Assembly (NCBI GenBank): GCA_937883755.1
Contig: CAKZYA010000063.1
Location: 1-64,000, forward strand
DNA from: an uncultured Flammeovirgaceae bacterium
GTDB lineage: Bacteria; Bacteroidota; Bacteroidia; Cytophagales; Cyclobacteriaceae
DNA length: 64,000 nucleotides
Direction: 5' to 3'
The translations under genes and the position numbers were made by a program. The stretch's first letter is position 1, and each line of letters starts with the position of its first letter. Shown here one piece after another: positions 19,212 to 28,100 of the stretch. The notes under the pieces were generated by a model. It ran no database searches, was not told the DNA's origin, and worked only from the letters and a program-made list of their open reading frames with translations.

Positions 19212-20132
19212 GTGAGACGAATTAGCTTTTTAGTCATGTTGTGGTTGTTATTCGGTTGCGAAACCGAATTCAATCCTGGTATAGAAGAGAACCCTCAACT
19301 AGTAGTTCATGCTTTTCTTCGTCCCGGAACTGTGCCTAGTGTCAGATTGAATGAAAGTCAATTTATTCTTGATCGCATATCTCCCAACGGTTTTACTTAT
19401 CACAATCATGCCCAAGTCGAAATATCCGATCAGCAAGGAAATACATTTAAGCTTGCTTCGGTTGGAGACGGCATCTACTTAGGTGATTTTTTACTGGAAG
19501 CAGAAGCCAGTTACTTTCTTAAGATCGAATCTCCAGAATTCCCCCTTATTATTTCTCAGGATTTTCTACCAGGAATGGTTGAGATCGATTCATTCGCTAT
19601 GGAGAAATCATTGACCAACGTTAATCTGGATGATCGGGGCTATAAAGCTACTCTTTCTTTCACCGACCCGGTAGAGAAAGATAACTACTATGCGATTGAA
19701 ATTATTATCGCCCGTACTGGTGCTACACAATTGTTTGAAGAAACACCCGGCTATTTATTTACCGAAGATACAAAAGTCAATACTAGTGGAAATACAGATA
19801 TAACTATCGGAGACGATCAAGACCCCAGCAGCATCAATGCTAACTTGGTTTTATTTATTAGTGATATAAACCTAAACAATGGAGAAAATAAATTTGAGTT
19901 TTTTGTAGCCCCACTGGGAATCAGGGATTTAGAACAGCAGGATATTTATGTGGTATTAAAAAATATCAGCAAGAACTACTATAATTACCTACTCACTACT
20001 TCCTTTCAAAAGGAGATTGAAGAAGAAGACACATTTGTAGAGCCAGTACAAATTATCAGCAATATATCCAATGGACTCGGAATTTTTACCGCTTACAACT
20101 ACGATACGCTGAAAGCAACCATCATAAAATAA
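19212..20132 (+). CDS. DUF4249 family lipoprotein
   Basis: A 306-residue lipoprotein with a lipobox (LLFGC, Cys16) and the DUF4249 signature in the mature start, ENPQLVVHAFLRPG, followed by beta-rich segments. DUF4249 genes typically follow TonB-dependent receptors with carboxypeptidase-like domains in Bacteroidota, as here (3 bp apart). The product is probably a surface partner of the receptor that helps capture its ligand. It starts at GTG 19212, overlapping no other gene. It is the last gene of the sigma/FecR/receptor operon. Confidence 0.85.
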   Translation: MRRISFLVMLWLLFGCETEFNPGIEENPQLVVHAFLRPGTVPSVRLNESQFILDRISPNGFTYHNHAQVEISDQQGNTFKLASVGDGIYLGDFLLEAEASYFLKIESPEFPLIISQDFLPGMVEIDSFAMEKSLTNVNLDDRGYKATLSFTDPVEKDNYYAIEIIIARTGATQLFEETPGYLFTEDTKVNTSGNTDITIGDDQDPSSINANLVLFISDINLNNGENKFEFFVAPLGIRDLEQQDIYVVLKNISKNYYNYLLTTSFQKEIEEEDTFVEPVQIISNISNGLGIFTAYNYDTLKATIIK

Positions 20133-20213
20133 GTATGCAACAGACCGAAATGTATCTTAATCAAAAAAGCCTGGCATTTGACCAAGCTTACAATAGAATG
20201 TAGACTAAATTTC

Positions 20214-21110
20214 TTAGGCCAGTCCGAAAATAGCATCCATTTTTTGGGAAATAAACTGAAGGCGTTCACGCCCACCACCCTTCACTTCCGCCGAGGCCCA
20301 GCCTTCGTAGCCGATTTTATCCAGGGCTTTATTGACTTCCGGCCAGTTACAATCGCCCTCCATCAGCTCTACGTCAAAGCCTTTCCAGATACCTTCGTCT
20401 TGTTGCTTCTTCCGGCTGTATTCTTTAATATCCAGCTTCATGATACGGTCACCCAGTGCTTCAATCCAATGCTCAGGCCAGCCGTAGCGCACAATGTTGC
20501 CTACATCGAAGTACCAGCCAATCATCGGATTTTCAAACTCATCAATGAAGCGGGCTGCCTCTAGTGGACTAATCAGCATGTTGTTCCAAACATTCTCGAT
20601 GGCGATTTTTACCCCAGTTTCTTCAGCTACTGGGAGTAGTTTCTGAATTTCTTCCTGCGAACGGCGGTAGGCATCAGTATAACTGATTTTATCATTTACC
20701 ACCCCTGGAACCAGTAACATCGTAGTCCCACCGTAGCGTTTACAGTCCTGCAAGGCAGTTTTAGAAGCCTCCACACACTTCGCCCGCACGCTAGCATCGG
20801 GGTCAGACAAAGGCATCTTCCAGTGAGCCGAGTTGATTACTCCCGGTATTTCCAGTCCAGTTTCTGCTTTTGCTTCCAGTACCTCATCAATATCAATATC
20901 GCTAGGCGAGTCCATCTCTACTCCATCGAAGCCAATTTCTTTCAGCATTCGGAAGTGGTCTACGACTGAACCAGGCGCATCGACCATGCTATATTTTAGG
21001 CATTTTTTGATATTGAGCTTGGGTGCCGAGTTAAAGTACAAAGGCACAGAGACAAGAGGAGCAGATGCTAAAGTAGTACCACTGATTTTAATAAAGTCTC
21101 TTCGGAGCAT
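20214..21110 (-). CDS. Exported sugar phosphate isomerase/epimerase (xylose-isomerase-like TIM barrel)
   Basis: A 298-residue protein with a leader (LRRDFIKISGTTLASAPLV, a weak twin-arginine type). The barrel follows the AP-endonuclease-2/xylose isomerase-like pattern: EIGFDGVEMDSP near residue 66, VKIAIENVWNNM near 186, GWYFDVGNIVRYG near 220, and GWASAEVKGGG near 278, which supply the metal-binding Glu, Asp and His-type ligands. It probably isomerises or epimerises a sugar derivative in the periplasm. It is followed upstream by a Gfo/Idh/MocA oxidoreductase on the same strand (159 bp gap), a combination typical of sugar-catabolic modules in Bacteroidota. Confidence 0.8.
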   Translation of the reverse strand: MLRRDFIKISGTTLASAPLVSVPLYFNSAPKLNIKKCLKYSMVDAPGSVVDHFRMLKEIGFDGVEMDSPSDIDIDEVLEAKAETGLEIPGVINSAHWKMPLSDPDASVRAKCVEASKTALQDCKRYGGTTMLLVPGVVNDKISYTDAYRRSQEEIQKLLPVAEETGVKIAIENVWNNMLISPLEAARFIDEFENPMIGWYFDVGNIVRYGWPEHWIEALGDRIMKLDIKEYSRKKQQDEGIWKGFDVELMEGDCNWPEVNKALDKIGYEGWASAEVKGGGRERLQFISQKMDAIFGLA

Positions 21111-21269
21111 AGGTGTAAAAGGTAGAAGGTGTAGGGTAGAAAGGTTTATGATAAAGACGGTCGCCGCGCGGTAGAACAGTAAAGGAGACGAGGGCTGAAA
21201 GGTAAAGGAAAATTTGTCCGGTCTTCGGCCTCCCGCCTCCGACCATATACCCTTTACCTTACACCTTTT

Positions 21270-22601
21270 CTAGCGTCCTACTCCATCCTGAATACCAGGC
21301 ATGGGTACGGAAGCGACTGGGTACTCTAAATCCCAGCTATATTCTTCTGGACCCAGTTTTTCCTGGGAATTAAGAGCTTCATCGTAAGTGACTACTTGCC
21401 CAGTATACGCTGCCATACGCCCCATAATAGCGAGCAGCGTGCTCTGCGCCATAAAATCGCCGTCATTTACGGGTGAACCATTGCGAATAGAAGCAAATAG
21501 TTCGTCGTGCTCGGTTTGGTACATATCGTTACTGTCGCCTCGATAACGCCACTTTTCATCTTTACCCTTTATTTCGTGTACTCCTTTAATGCAATCTACC
21601 ACTGCATGACCCTGGTCACCCGATACTTCCACAGCGTAACTATTAGCGCAGTTAAACTGCTGCCGACTCATATGGATACCTTTTTGCCCATCGTCGTAGT
21701 CGTACACAATGGCAAAATGATCGTAAATGTGACCAAACTTATCATCAGTACGTACCTGCCGACCTCCGGTTCCAACGGCACTCAGCGGTGGTTTATCGCC
21801 TAACGCCCACGCCATCATGTCTAAACTATGTACGGCTTGCTCGGCGATATGATCGCCCGATAACCATTTGTAGTACAACCAGTTACGCAACTGATATTCC
21901 ATCTCAGACCAGCCGGGTTGCCGATCTTTAGACCAGAGTGTTCCGGTATTGTAAGTATTATAGATCGTCCCAATATTACCGACTGCACCGTCCAGGATTT
22001 TACCGAATATAGCTCGCTTGGGCTCGTGGTAACGCCAGCAAAAACCCGACATCATAGCAGTGTTATTCTCTTTTGCTTTCTTAGCAGCGGCCATTACCTG
22101 ACGAATGCCGGGCCCATCCACGGCTACTGGCTTCTCCGCAAAAACGTGCTTCTTAGCCTCTACTGCCGCTGTTAAGTGCTGAGGGCGAAAACCCGGAGGA
22201 GTTGCTAGTAGCACGACATCCACATCAGTGTCAATTAGTTTCTGGTAAGCATCAAATCCAACAAACTGATGTTCAGGATCAACTTGTACTTTATCACCAT
22301 GTCCTTTCTTCAGGTTCTCCATACTAGATTGCAACCGATCCTCAAAGGCATCCGCCATGGCTACTAGTTTCACATTAGAGTCAGCTTTCAATGCTTGGTT
22401 AGCAGCCCCAGTCCCTCGCCCCCCACAACCAATGAGGCCAACTTTTAAAGTGTCAGCATTGCCTTTAGCAAAAGCTGGAATGGTGTTAATCATAGGAATG
22501 GCTAAACTACCACCAACCATAGCAGAACCAGTAGTTTTGATAAATTGACGACGAGATTCGTTCTTAGAAGAATCCTTCGGAGATAGGAAATTATCGCTCA
22601 T
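21270..22601 (-). CDS. Gfo/Idh/MocA family oxidoreductase with Tat leader
   Basis: A 443-residue NAD(P)-dependent oxidoreductase. The leader (ESRRQFIKTTGSAMVGG) has a twin-arginine motif, as in many Bacteroidota members of this family. The Rossmann domain carries VGLIGCGGRGTGAA near residue 54 and the family motif AEKPVAVD near 155. The C-terminal domain includes DHIAEQAVHSLDMMAW, whose His is the usual active-site residue. It likely oxidises or reduces a sugar or inositol-type substrate outside the cytoplasm, working with the neighbouring isomerase/epimerase. Substrate unknown. Confidence 0.85.
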   Translation of the reverse strand: MSDNFLSPKDSSKNESRRQFIKTTGSAMVGGSLAIPMINTIPAFAKGNADTLKVGLIGCGGRGTGAANQALKADSNVKLVAMADAFEDRLQSSMENLKKGHGDKVQVDPEHQFVGFDAYQKLIDTDVDVVLLATPPGFRPQHLTAAVEAKKHVFAEKPVAVDGPGIRQVMAAAKKAKENNTAMMSGFCWRYHEPKRAIFGKILDGAVGNIGTIYNTYNTGTLWSKDRQPGWSEMEYQLRNWLYYKWLSGDHIAEQAVHSLDMMAWALGDKPPLSAVGTGGRQVRTDDKFGHIYDHFAIVYDYDDGQKGIHMSRQQFNCANSYAVEVSGDQGHAVVDCIKGVHEIKGKDEKWRYRGDSNDMYQTEHDELFASIRNGSPVNDGDFMAQSTLLAIMGRMAAYTGQVVTYDEALNSQEKLGPEEYSWDLEYPVASVPMPGIQDGVGR

Positions 22602-22731
22602 AGAAAAAATAGTTTTTAGGTTATCCCTCTAAGTTACAAAATATTTACAGATGCAAAAAAGTTGACACGCAGCAACCACAATAGCAACTTACTGTTATAT
22701 AATAAGCTCTAACTACCTTATCATTTTATCA

Positions 22732-23532
22732 GTGAAGCCATTTTGTTTTAGCCTATCAATAGGACTAATAGTATGCTTTAAGCTATCAGGTCAGCCTGTT
22801 CCTCCCGTTTATGATACATTGATTCTGATTGATGATGAAATACCCATCTATCTCAAATCTATCCCAGCCGGAAGCTTTATTATGGGAAGCAGTGCACCAG
22901 ACCCTTTGCACGAGCCAGATGAAGCTCCGGCTCACGAGGTTAGTCTTACAGACGGATTTTTCATGGGAGTTTACGAGGTCACTCAACAACAGTGGCAAGC
23001 AGCAATGGAGGATAATCCGGCAGTGTTTCAAACATTTGATGATTCGCCCACTCACCCGGTAGAATATATCACCTGGAACCAAGCCCAAGCATTTGTCGCC
23101 CGACTCAACGAACGAGGAACCGGAACGTTCCGCTTACCTACTGAGGCTGAATGGGAATACGCTTGCCGAGCGAGTACGACTACAGCTTATTTCTGGGGTA
23201 CCGACATGGCCGAAAATGGTAGTAGCGAATACACTTGGGCTAACTCCCGCTCATTTGCTCAGACGCATCCAGTAGGAGCAAAAAAACCAAATCCTTGGGG
23301 GCTATATGATATGAGCGGTAATGTGTGGGAATGGTGCCAAGACTGGTACGCGCCTTATGAAGGCAGATCACAGATTAACCCAAAAGGGCCTAGTAAAGGA
23401 GAAATGAAGGTATTCCGGGGCGGAAGCTGGTTCGATTTTCATGAAGCTCACCGTTCTGCTAACCGCCATAAGCACGCGCCCGATGAGCCCTACGCAGCTA
23501 TTGGCTTACGCCTGGTTTGGGAAGATAAATAA
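22732..23532 (+). CDS. SUMF1/FGE-fold exported protein (first of tandem pair)
   Basis: A 266-residue protein with a signal peptide of about 20 residues and a formylglycine-generating-enzyme fold: SFIMGSS, EVTQQQWQAAM, FRLPTEAEWEYACRA, GLYDMSGNVWEWCQDWY and FRGGSW. The C-terminal region that carries the paired catalytic Cys in true FGE reads FDFHEAHRSANRH and has none, and no sulfatase gene is nearby. It is therefore a fold relative of unknown function rather than a sulfatase activator. It starts at GTG 22732. The next gene, 6 bp after it, is a paralog of equal length. Confidence 0.8.
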   Translation: MKPFCFSLSIGLIVCFKLSGQPVPPVYDTLILIDDEIPIYLKSIPAGSFIMGSSAPDPLHEPDEAPAHEVSLTDGFFMGVYEVTQQQWQAAMEDNPAVFQTFDDSPTHPVEYITWNQAQAFVARLNERGTGTFRLPTEAEWEYACRASTTTAYFWGTDMAENGSSEYTWANSRSFAQTHPVGAKKPNPWGLYDMSGNVWEWCQDWYAPYEGRSQINPKGPSKGEMKVFRGGSWFDFHEAHRSANRHKHAPDEPYAAIGLRLVWEDK

Positions 23533-23538
23533 TAAACC

Positions 23539-24339
23539 ATGAACTTAACCTGTTTTTCCGCTATCCTACTGATGGCGCTAATTTCAACTAACCATAGTCA
23601 CGCTCAGGAGCGCAACATAACAGTTAGCTTGCCTGATAATACTGAGTTAGAGCTGGTGTACATTCCACCGGGTTCTTTTTTGATGGGTAGTCTACCCGAC
23701 GAACTTGATCGACATGGTGATGAAGGCTCCGTACGAAACGTGACGATCAGTAAAGGCTTTTATCTGGGGAAGCATGAACTCACCCAAGCCCAGTGGAAAT
23801 CAGTAATGAGTGATAATCCATCGGTATTCTGCAACTTTGCTGACTCAGATGTTCATCCGGTAGATAACGTATCCTGGAACGATGCTCAGCGGTACATTGA
23901 GAAACTGAATACTCTGGATATAGGCACATTTCGCTTGCCCACCGAAGCCGAGTGGGAGTATGCCTGCCGAGCCGGAACCAATACTCGCTTCTACTGGGGA
24001 ACCGATTCAGCAGGTTGGCAAACGCGCAAGTATGCTTGGGTATTTCCTTATTCAGAAGGCCGTAGTCATCCAGTAGGACTCAAAGAACCTAATGATTGGG
24101 GCTTGTACGATATGAGTGGGAACGTATGGGAATGGTGCCAGGACTGGCGGTCTTCAGGCTACGATGCTGCTGATACAACTGACCCTGCCGGAACATCCGA
24201 AGGTATTAAAAAAGTGTACCGCGGCGGAAGCTGGTTTAACAAGCCATCTACGTTACGTTCAGCTAACCGCAATGGCCACGAACCGGATACGGGTGGAGGT
24301 ACCAATTCTGGTTTTCGATTACTTATGGAAGTAGAGTAG
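23539..24339 (+). CDS. SUMF1/FGE-fold exported protein (second of tandem pair)
   Basis: A 266-residue paralog of the preceding gene, with its own signal peptide (about 22 residues, cut after SHA). It shares SFLMGSLPDE, ELTQAQWKSVM, FRLPTEAEWEYACRAGT, GLYDMSGNVWEWCQDW and YRGGSWFNK, ending in SGFRLLMEV. As in its neighbour, the Cys pair of catalytic FGE is absent at the C-terminus. The 6-bp spacing and equal length indicate recent tandem duplication and co-transcription. The role is unknown; possibilities are carbohydrate or protein binding in the periplasm. Confidence 0.8.
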   Translation: MNLTCFSAILLMALISTNHSHAQERNITVSLPDNTELELVYIPPGSFLMGSLPDELDRHGDEGSVRNVTISKGFYLGKHELTQAQWKSVMSDNPSVFCNFADSDVHPVDNVSWNDAQRYIEKLNTLDIGTFRLPTEAEWEYACRAGTNTRFYWGTDSAGWQTRKYAWVFPYSEGRSHPVGLKEPNDWGLYDMSGNVWEWCQDWRSSGYDAADTTDPAGTSEGIKKVYRGGSWFNKPSTLRSANRNGHEPDTGGGTNSGFRLLMEVE

Positions 24340-24351
24340 TTTGCGATCAAA

Positions 24352-24984
24352 CTACAGCGTATAATAAGGCTCGTTCTCTTGCTCGTGCATACGAATGGCA
24401 CCTTCTCGAGTGAGATGGTGCAGAATCCGTAAGGCTCGACGACGGGATATGTTGACAATCTGCATGAACTGCTTGAGTGTCACCCGCTCGTGACGCTCCA
24501 AAAATGAGAGAAGCTTACGTTCGTTATGATCTAGGTGAGTTAGATCAATCGGTTCATCTGGCAGTTCCCCTTTTTGCATGAGATCAACCATTGTTTTTCC
24601 GGCCGGAATACTTTTATCGCGCTGGCGAATGTACACTAGTCGTTGATCGTTTTTGTCGCGTACAAAATGAGGCTTTTCCTGACTTTCAGGAATCGTTACC
24701 TCTAGCACCGTAATTTCCTCTTCCTCATCTTCTACTTCTTTGAATTGAAGAGCAACCGGTGGGTCACAGTAAAATTGGGCAGCGGTTTCTAGGGTATACT
24801 TTTCTTCCTCGGGGTCAACGCCCATGATGGTTTTATCATCTCGTACCCCCACCAGAATTTTACCCCCCTTGGTATTGGCAAACGATGCTATTGTCTTAGC
24901 AATTTTATAAGGATCAGTGATTTTTTGCTTAAAATCTAGTCGTTCTCCCTCACCCTGATGAATCAGTTTCTTTAGCTTTTTCAT
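24352..24984 (-). CDS. AlbA_2 / Schlafen-type ATP-binding domain protein
   Basis: A 210-residue cytoplasmic protein. Its N-terminus matches the AlbA_2 (divergent AAA-4) domain: GEGERLDFKQKI, then IAKTIASFANTKGGKILVGVRDD and VEDEEEEITVLEVTIPES. The C-terminus (about 148-205) forms a winged helix (LLSFLERHERVTLKQFMQIVNISRRRALRILHHL). Such proteins are putative ATP-binding DNA-associated regulators. It is convergent with the SUMF1 pair, with only 12 bp between stop codons. No target is evident. Confidence 0.8.
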   Translation of the reverse strand: MKKLKKLIHQGEGERLDFKQKITDPYKIAKTIASFANTKGGKILVGVRDDKTIMGVDPEEEKYTLETAAQFYCDPPVALQFKEVEDEEEEITVLEVTIPESQEKPHFVRDKNDQRLVYIRQRDKSIPAGKTMVDLMQKGELPDEPIDLTHLDHNERKLLSFLERHERVTLKQFMQIVNISRRRALRILHHLTREGAIRMHEQENEPYYTL

Positions 24985-25119
24985 AATTTCAAGTCCACAG
25001 TCAACAGTTAGTAGTCCACAGTGTCGTTGGTCAATGAGAATTGGGTAATGAGACTTCCGAGTGAAGTGCCATCTTTTTTATCGTCAGTTTTCATATTTCA
25101 TATCCCACACCTCATATTT

Positions 25120-28100
25120 TTAAAAGGGCCTGCCCAGCACCACTCGTTCTTTTAACCCTGAAACCTGCCCGTTGGTATGGAATACTTCAAAATATATGAT
25201 GTAATATCCCATAGAAAGTTGCTGTCCAGCATCATCAGTACCATCCCATCGTAGAAAACCTTCTTCAGATAAAATAGTGTTTCGAGCCAAATGTTTCACT
25301 TTACGTCCCTGACTATCAAAGATGATTACATTAGCCACATTACCGGCATTGGGCCAACGATAAAGAATTTGGGTATAGTCTTGAAAACCATCTTGGTCAG
25401 GAGTAAAAACTCGAGGCTCCACTGATAGTGTTGCTTGCGTTAGACTAGCCTTTGACATATGAGAATTGGCGTAACCCGGAGTGGCAAAACCTACCGTTTG
25501 AGCGGCCGACTGCCAGTTATTACGATCGTTAGCTGGAGCACTCCACTGAATACGCTCCAGAGAAACTCCCCGTTTATCTTCCAATATCGGATGATGCCAA
25601 TCTTCATCGTATTCCAAGTACTGCATTTGCTCACCATTGGGTGAAAGCAGTACCACATTGCCAGCTTCGGAAGGTAAACTTGGTAAACCTTCTACCAGTA
25701 GAATATTTCCTTCCGTAGCCACTGGGTAGTCACCAGTTAGTATCGTTATATCTTCGGTAAGGGCTACGTACTGCTGGGGAGCTAACTGATAATTCTCATT
25801 GGTAATAGTAGAGTGGTTCAGTAAAGAATCGTCTTCCTGATTAGCCAGTTGCCAACCCTTGAGGTTGATCGGCTTATCAGAATAGTTATAGATTTCTACA
25901 AAGCGCACCCCACCCGACCGAGGATAGAATAGTATTTCACTTAGCAATATATCACCTAATACAGCCTCTTCGGATAACACCAGTGAAATTGCTTGGTTAT
26001 CCACCATATTTCCGCTACAGTCAGATAATTGGCTCACCTGCACAGTGTAGGTTATCCGGGCTTGCAGAGAATCAATCAAATGAACAGTCGCCGATTTTCC
26101 ACCAGTTTGCCACATCACTGTATCAACGGCTACATCATTGCTTATACTTACTCTTCCTGACTCAAACGATGATGGGTCTAACTTTTCGCTAAACAGAAGA
26201 GTAACTTCAGTAGGTGATTTGGCGAAAGCTACCTGCAAATACGGAGACTGATTATCAGGATTGGGCTGATTCACTGAGTTTTCCTGACCAGGTGTACCAC
26301 CCGCGGAGGCTACTGAGGCTGTCCAGTTTTCCTGCTCGCCACAGGGACGAGTGTAATCAACCATCTCTAGCGACCAGCCACCTTGCTTTTTCTCTGCATC
26401 ATTGTACCAATCATCCGAATACGAAACTGAGAAAATATCACCTCCGTAAAAATTGGTCAGACTGATTTGATCACCGCTGCTATTCAGCGAAGGGAAACTA
26501 CTAACACCTAAGCTTCGTCCGTAAGCTGATAACTTCGGTTGATCTTGGTGAGCACAAACAATCAAGTACTCACCTGGAAGCAGCAATGTTGATGGAAGTA
26601 AGGTCGAGGATGTTGCATCGGATAAGCGAATACCGCTAATATCCAGTAAATCATCTGAGGCATTGTAAAACTCCAGATATTCGGCATTGGGTAACCCAAC
26701 AGTTGGGGAAGGGGCAGCCATAATTTCGGTGATCAATAACTCGTTGAAATTAGGTGAACGGCCTAAACCTACCGAATGAACTGATGCGGGAATAATATCA
26801 CCATCAATAGTTCGCAAACCTTCAACAGCCAATTCGTAGCAAGTAAGCGGCTCTAACGACTGGTCAAAAACCAATCGTACTTTTCGTTCATCTACTCGAA
26901 GTACTGCCACCGGAGGGAAGCCATCCAGATAATAGTGTTCAGCTTTTACTGCATCAGTAGAATCTAGCGGAACTTGGAAATGCAGCACCAACGCTCGCTG
27001 TTCTGCCTGAATATATTCTATCTGCGTTTGATAAGTGAATGAATCTAACACATTACCAAAAGATTGACCTTCAACATTCACTATTTGATCAATAGATAGC
27101 TCATAAGTAGCATCAGGTTGAAAAGCCTGGCCAAGAGTCAAATGTAGTACGTAAGAAAGCTCTGCAGTTACATTAATTGGTGAATCGGTTTGATCGATAC
27201 GATACCTTGCCGGATCCAGCATTGTGGCCTCATCCAAGCTATGGGTAAAGTCTAACCGTAATTCGGTGGAAGACAGTGCCGTAATTAGCCCTAAAGTTAC
27301 TGCTGCATTATCAATCGCGACCTGCGAAGGTGTCTGTTGACGATTCCCTCGTAAATCAGTGATATTGTTCATGTTCAGCACGCTTTCTGAAAACGAAAGC
27401 GGTTTGGCAAAGAACAACCGCACTTCGTTAGGCTGGATTTGGGATACTAAAATACTATCCGGTATACCTATTGCAACTACTTCAAAATCTGACGCAGCCG
27501 GAGTCCGTATCGCTTCAGAGAAGTACAATCGCAATTGGTAGGGATTGATGATTTTCCAGGATGATAATTTAGGAGGAAGCTGATCGAAAATGAAAGTTTT
27601 ACTGATTTGGCTACTAATCACATTCCCCGATTTGTCAGCAATGCCTAAAATTTCTAACTCATACTCAATTTCTGGTATTAATGGTTCACCCAAAGTTAAT
27701 TGTACCAACCGTGCGTTATCCAACAAAGCAGCTTGTATAACTTCTATCGTATCCGAACTTAACTGATAGTGCAGCGGATTAATGGTAGTTAATGAATCCA
27801 ATGGCTCGTCAAAATATACTAGTAAGGTTTCCTCATCAATTGCCTGAACTGAATCTATGCGAGGAGCGCGACGGTCAAAATAGAAGCGATAAACTGGAGT
27901 GCTCAGCAATTGCTCTTGTGTATCAAAAAGCTGCTCAACCGACAGTTCATGTTCTCGATTGGGGGTTAGCGGTTGCGCAAACACCAAATGTATCAGGTCA
28001 GACTGATCACTGTCCCGAAAGGAAGTTATCGCCTGACCAACCTCTCGGTTTACGGCAAAGACAGAGGATTGCTGGGCTGATTCTGTTGAGACAGCTTCAG

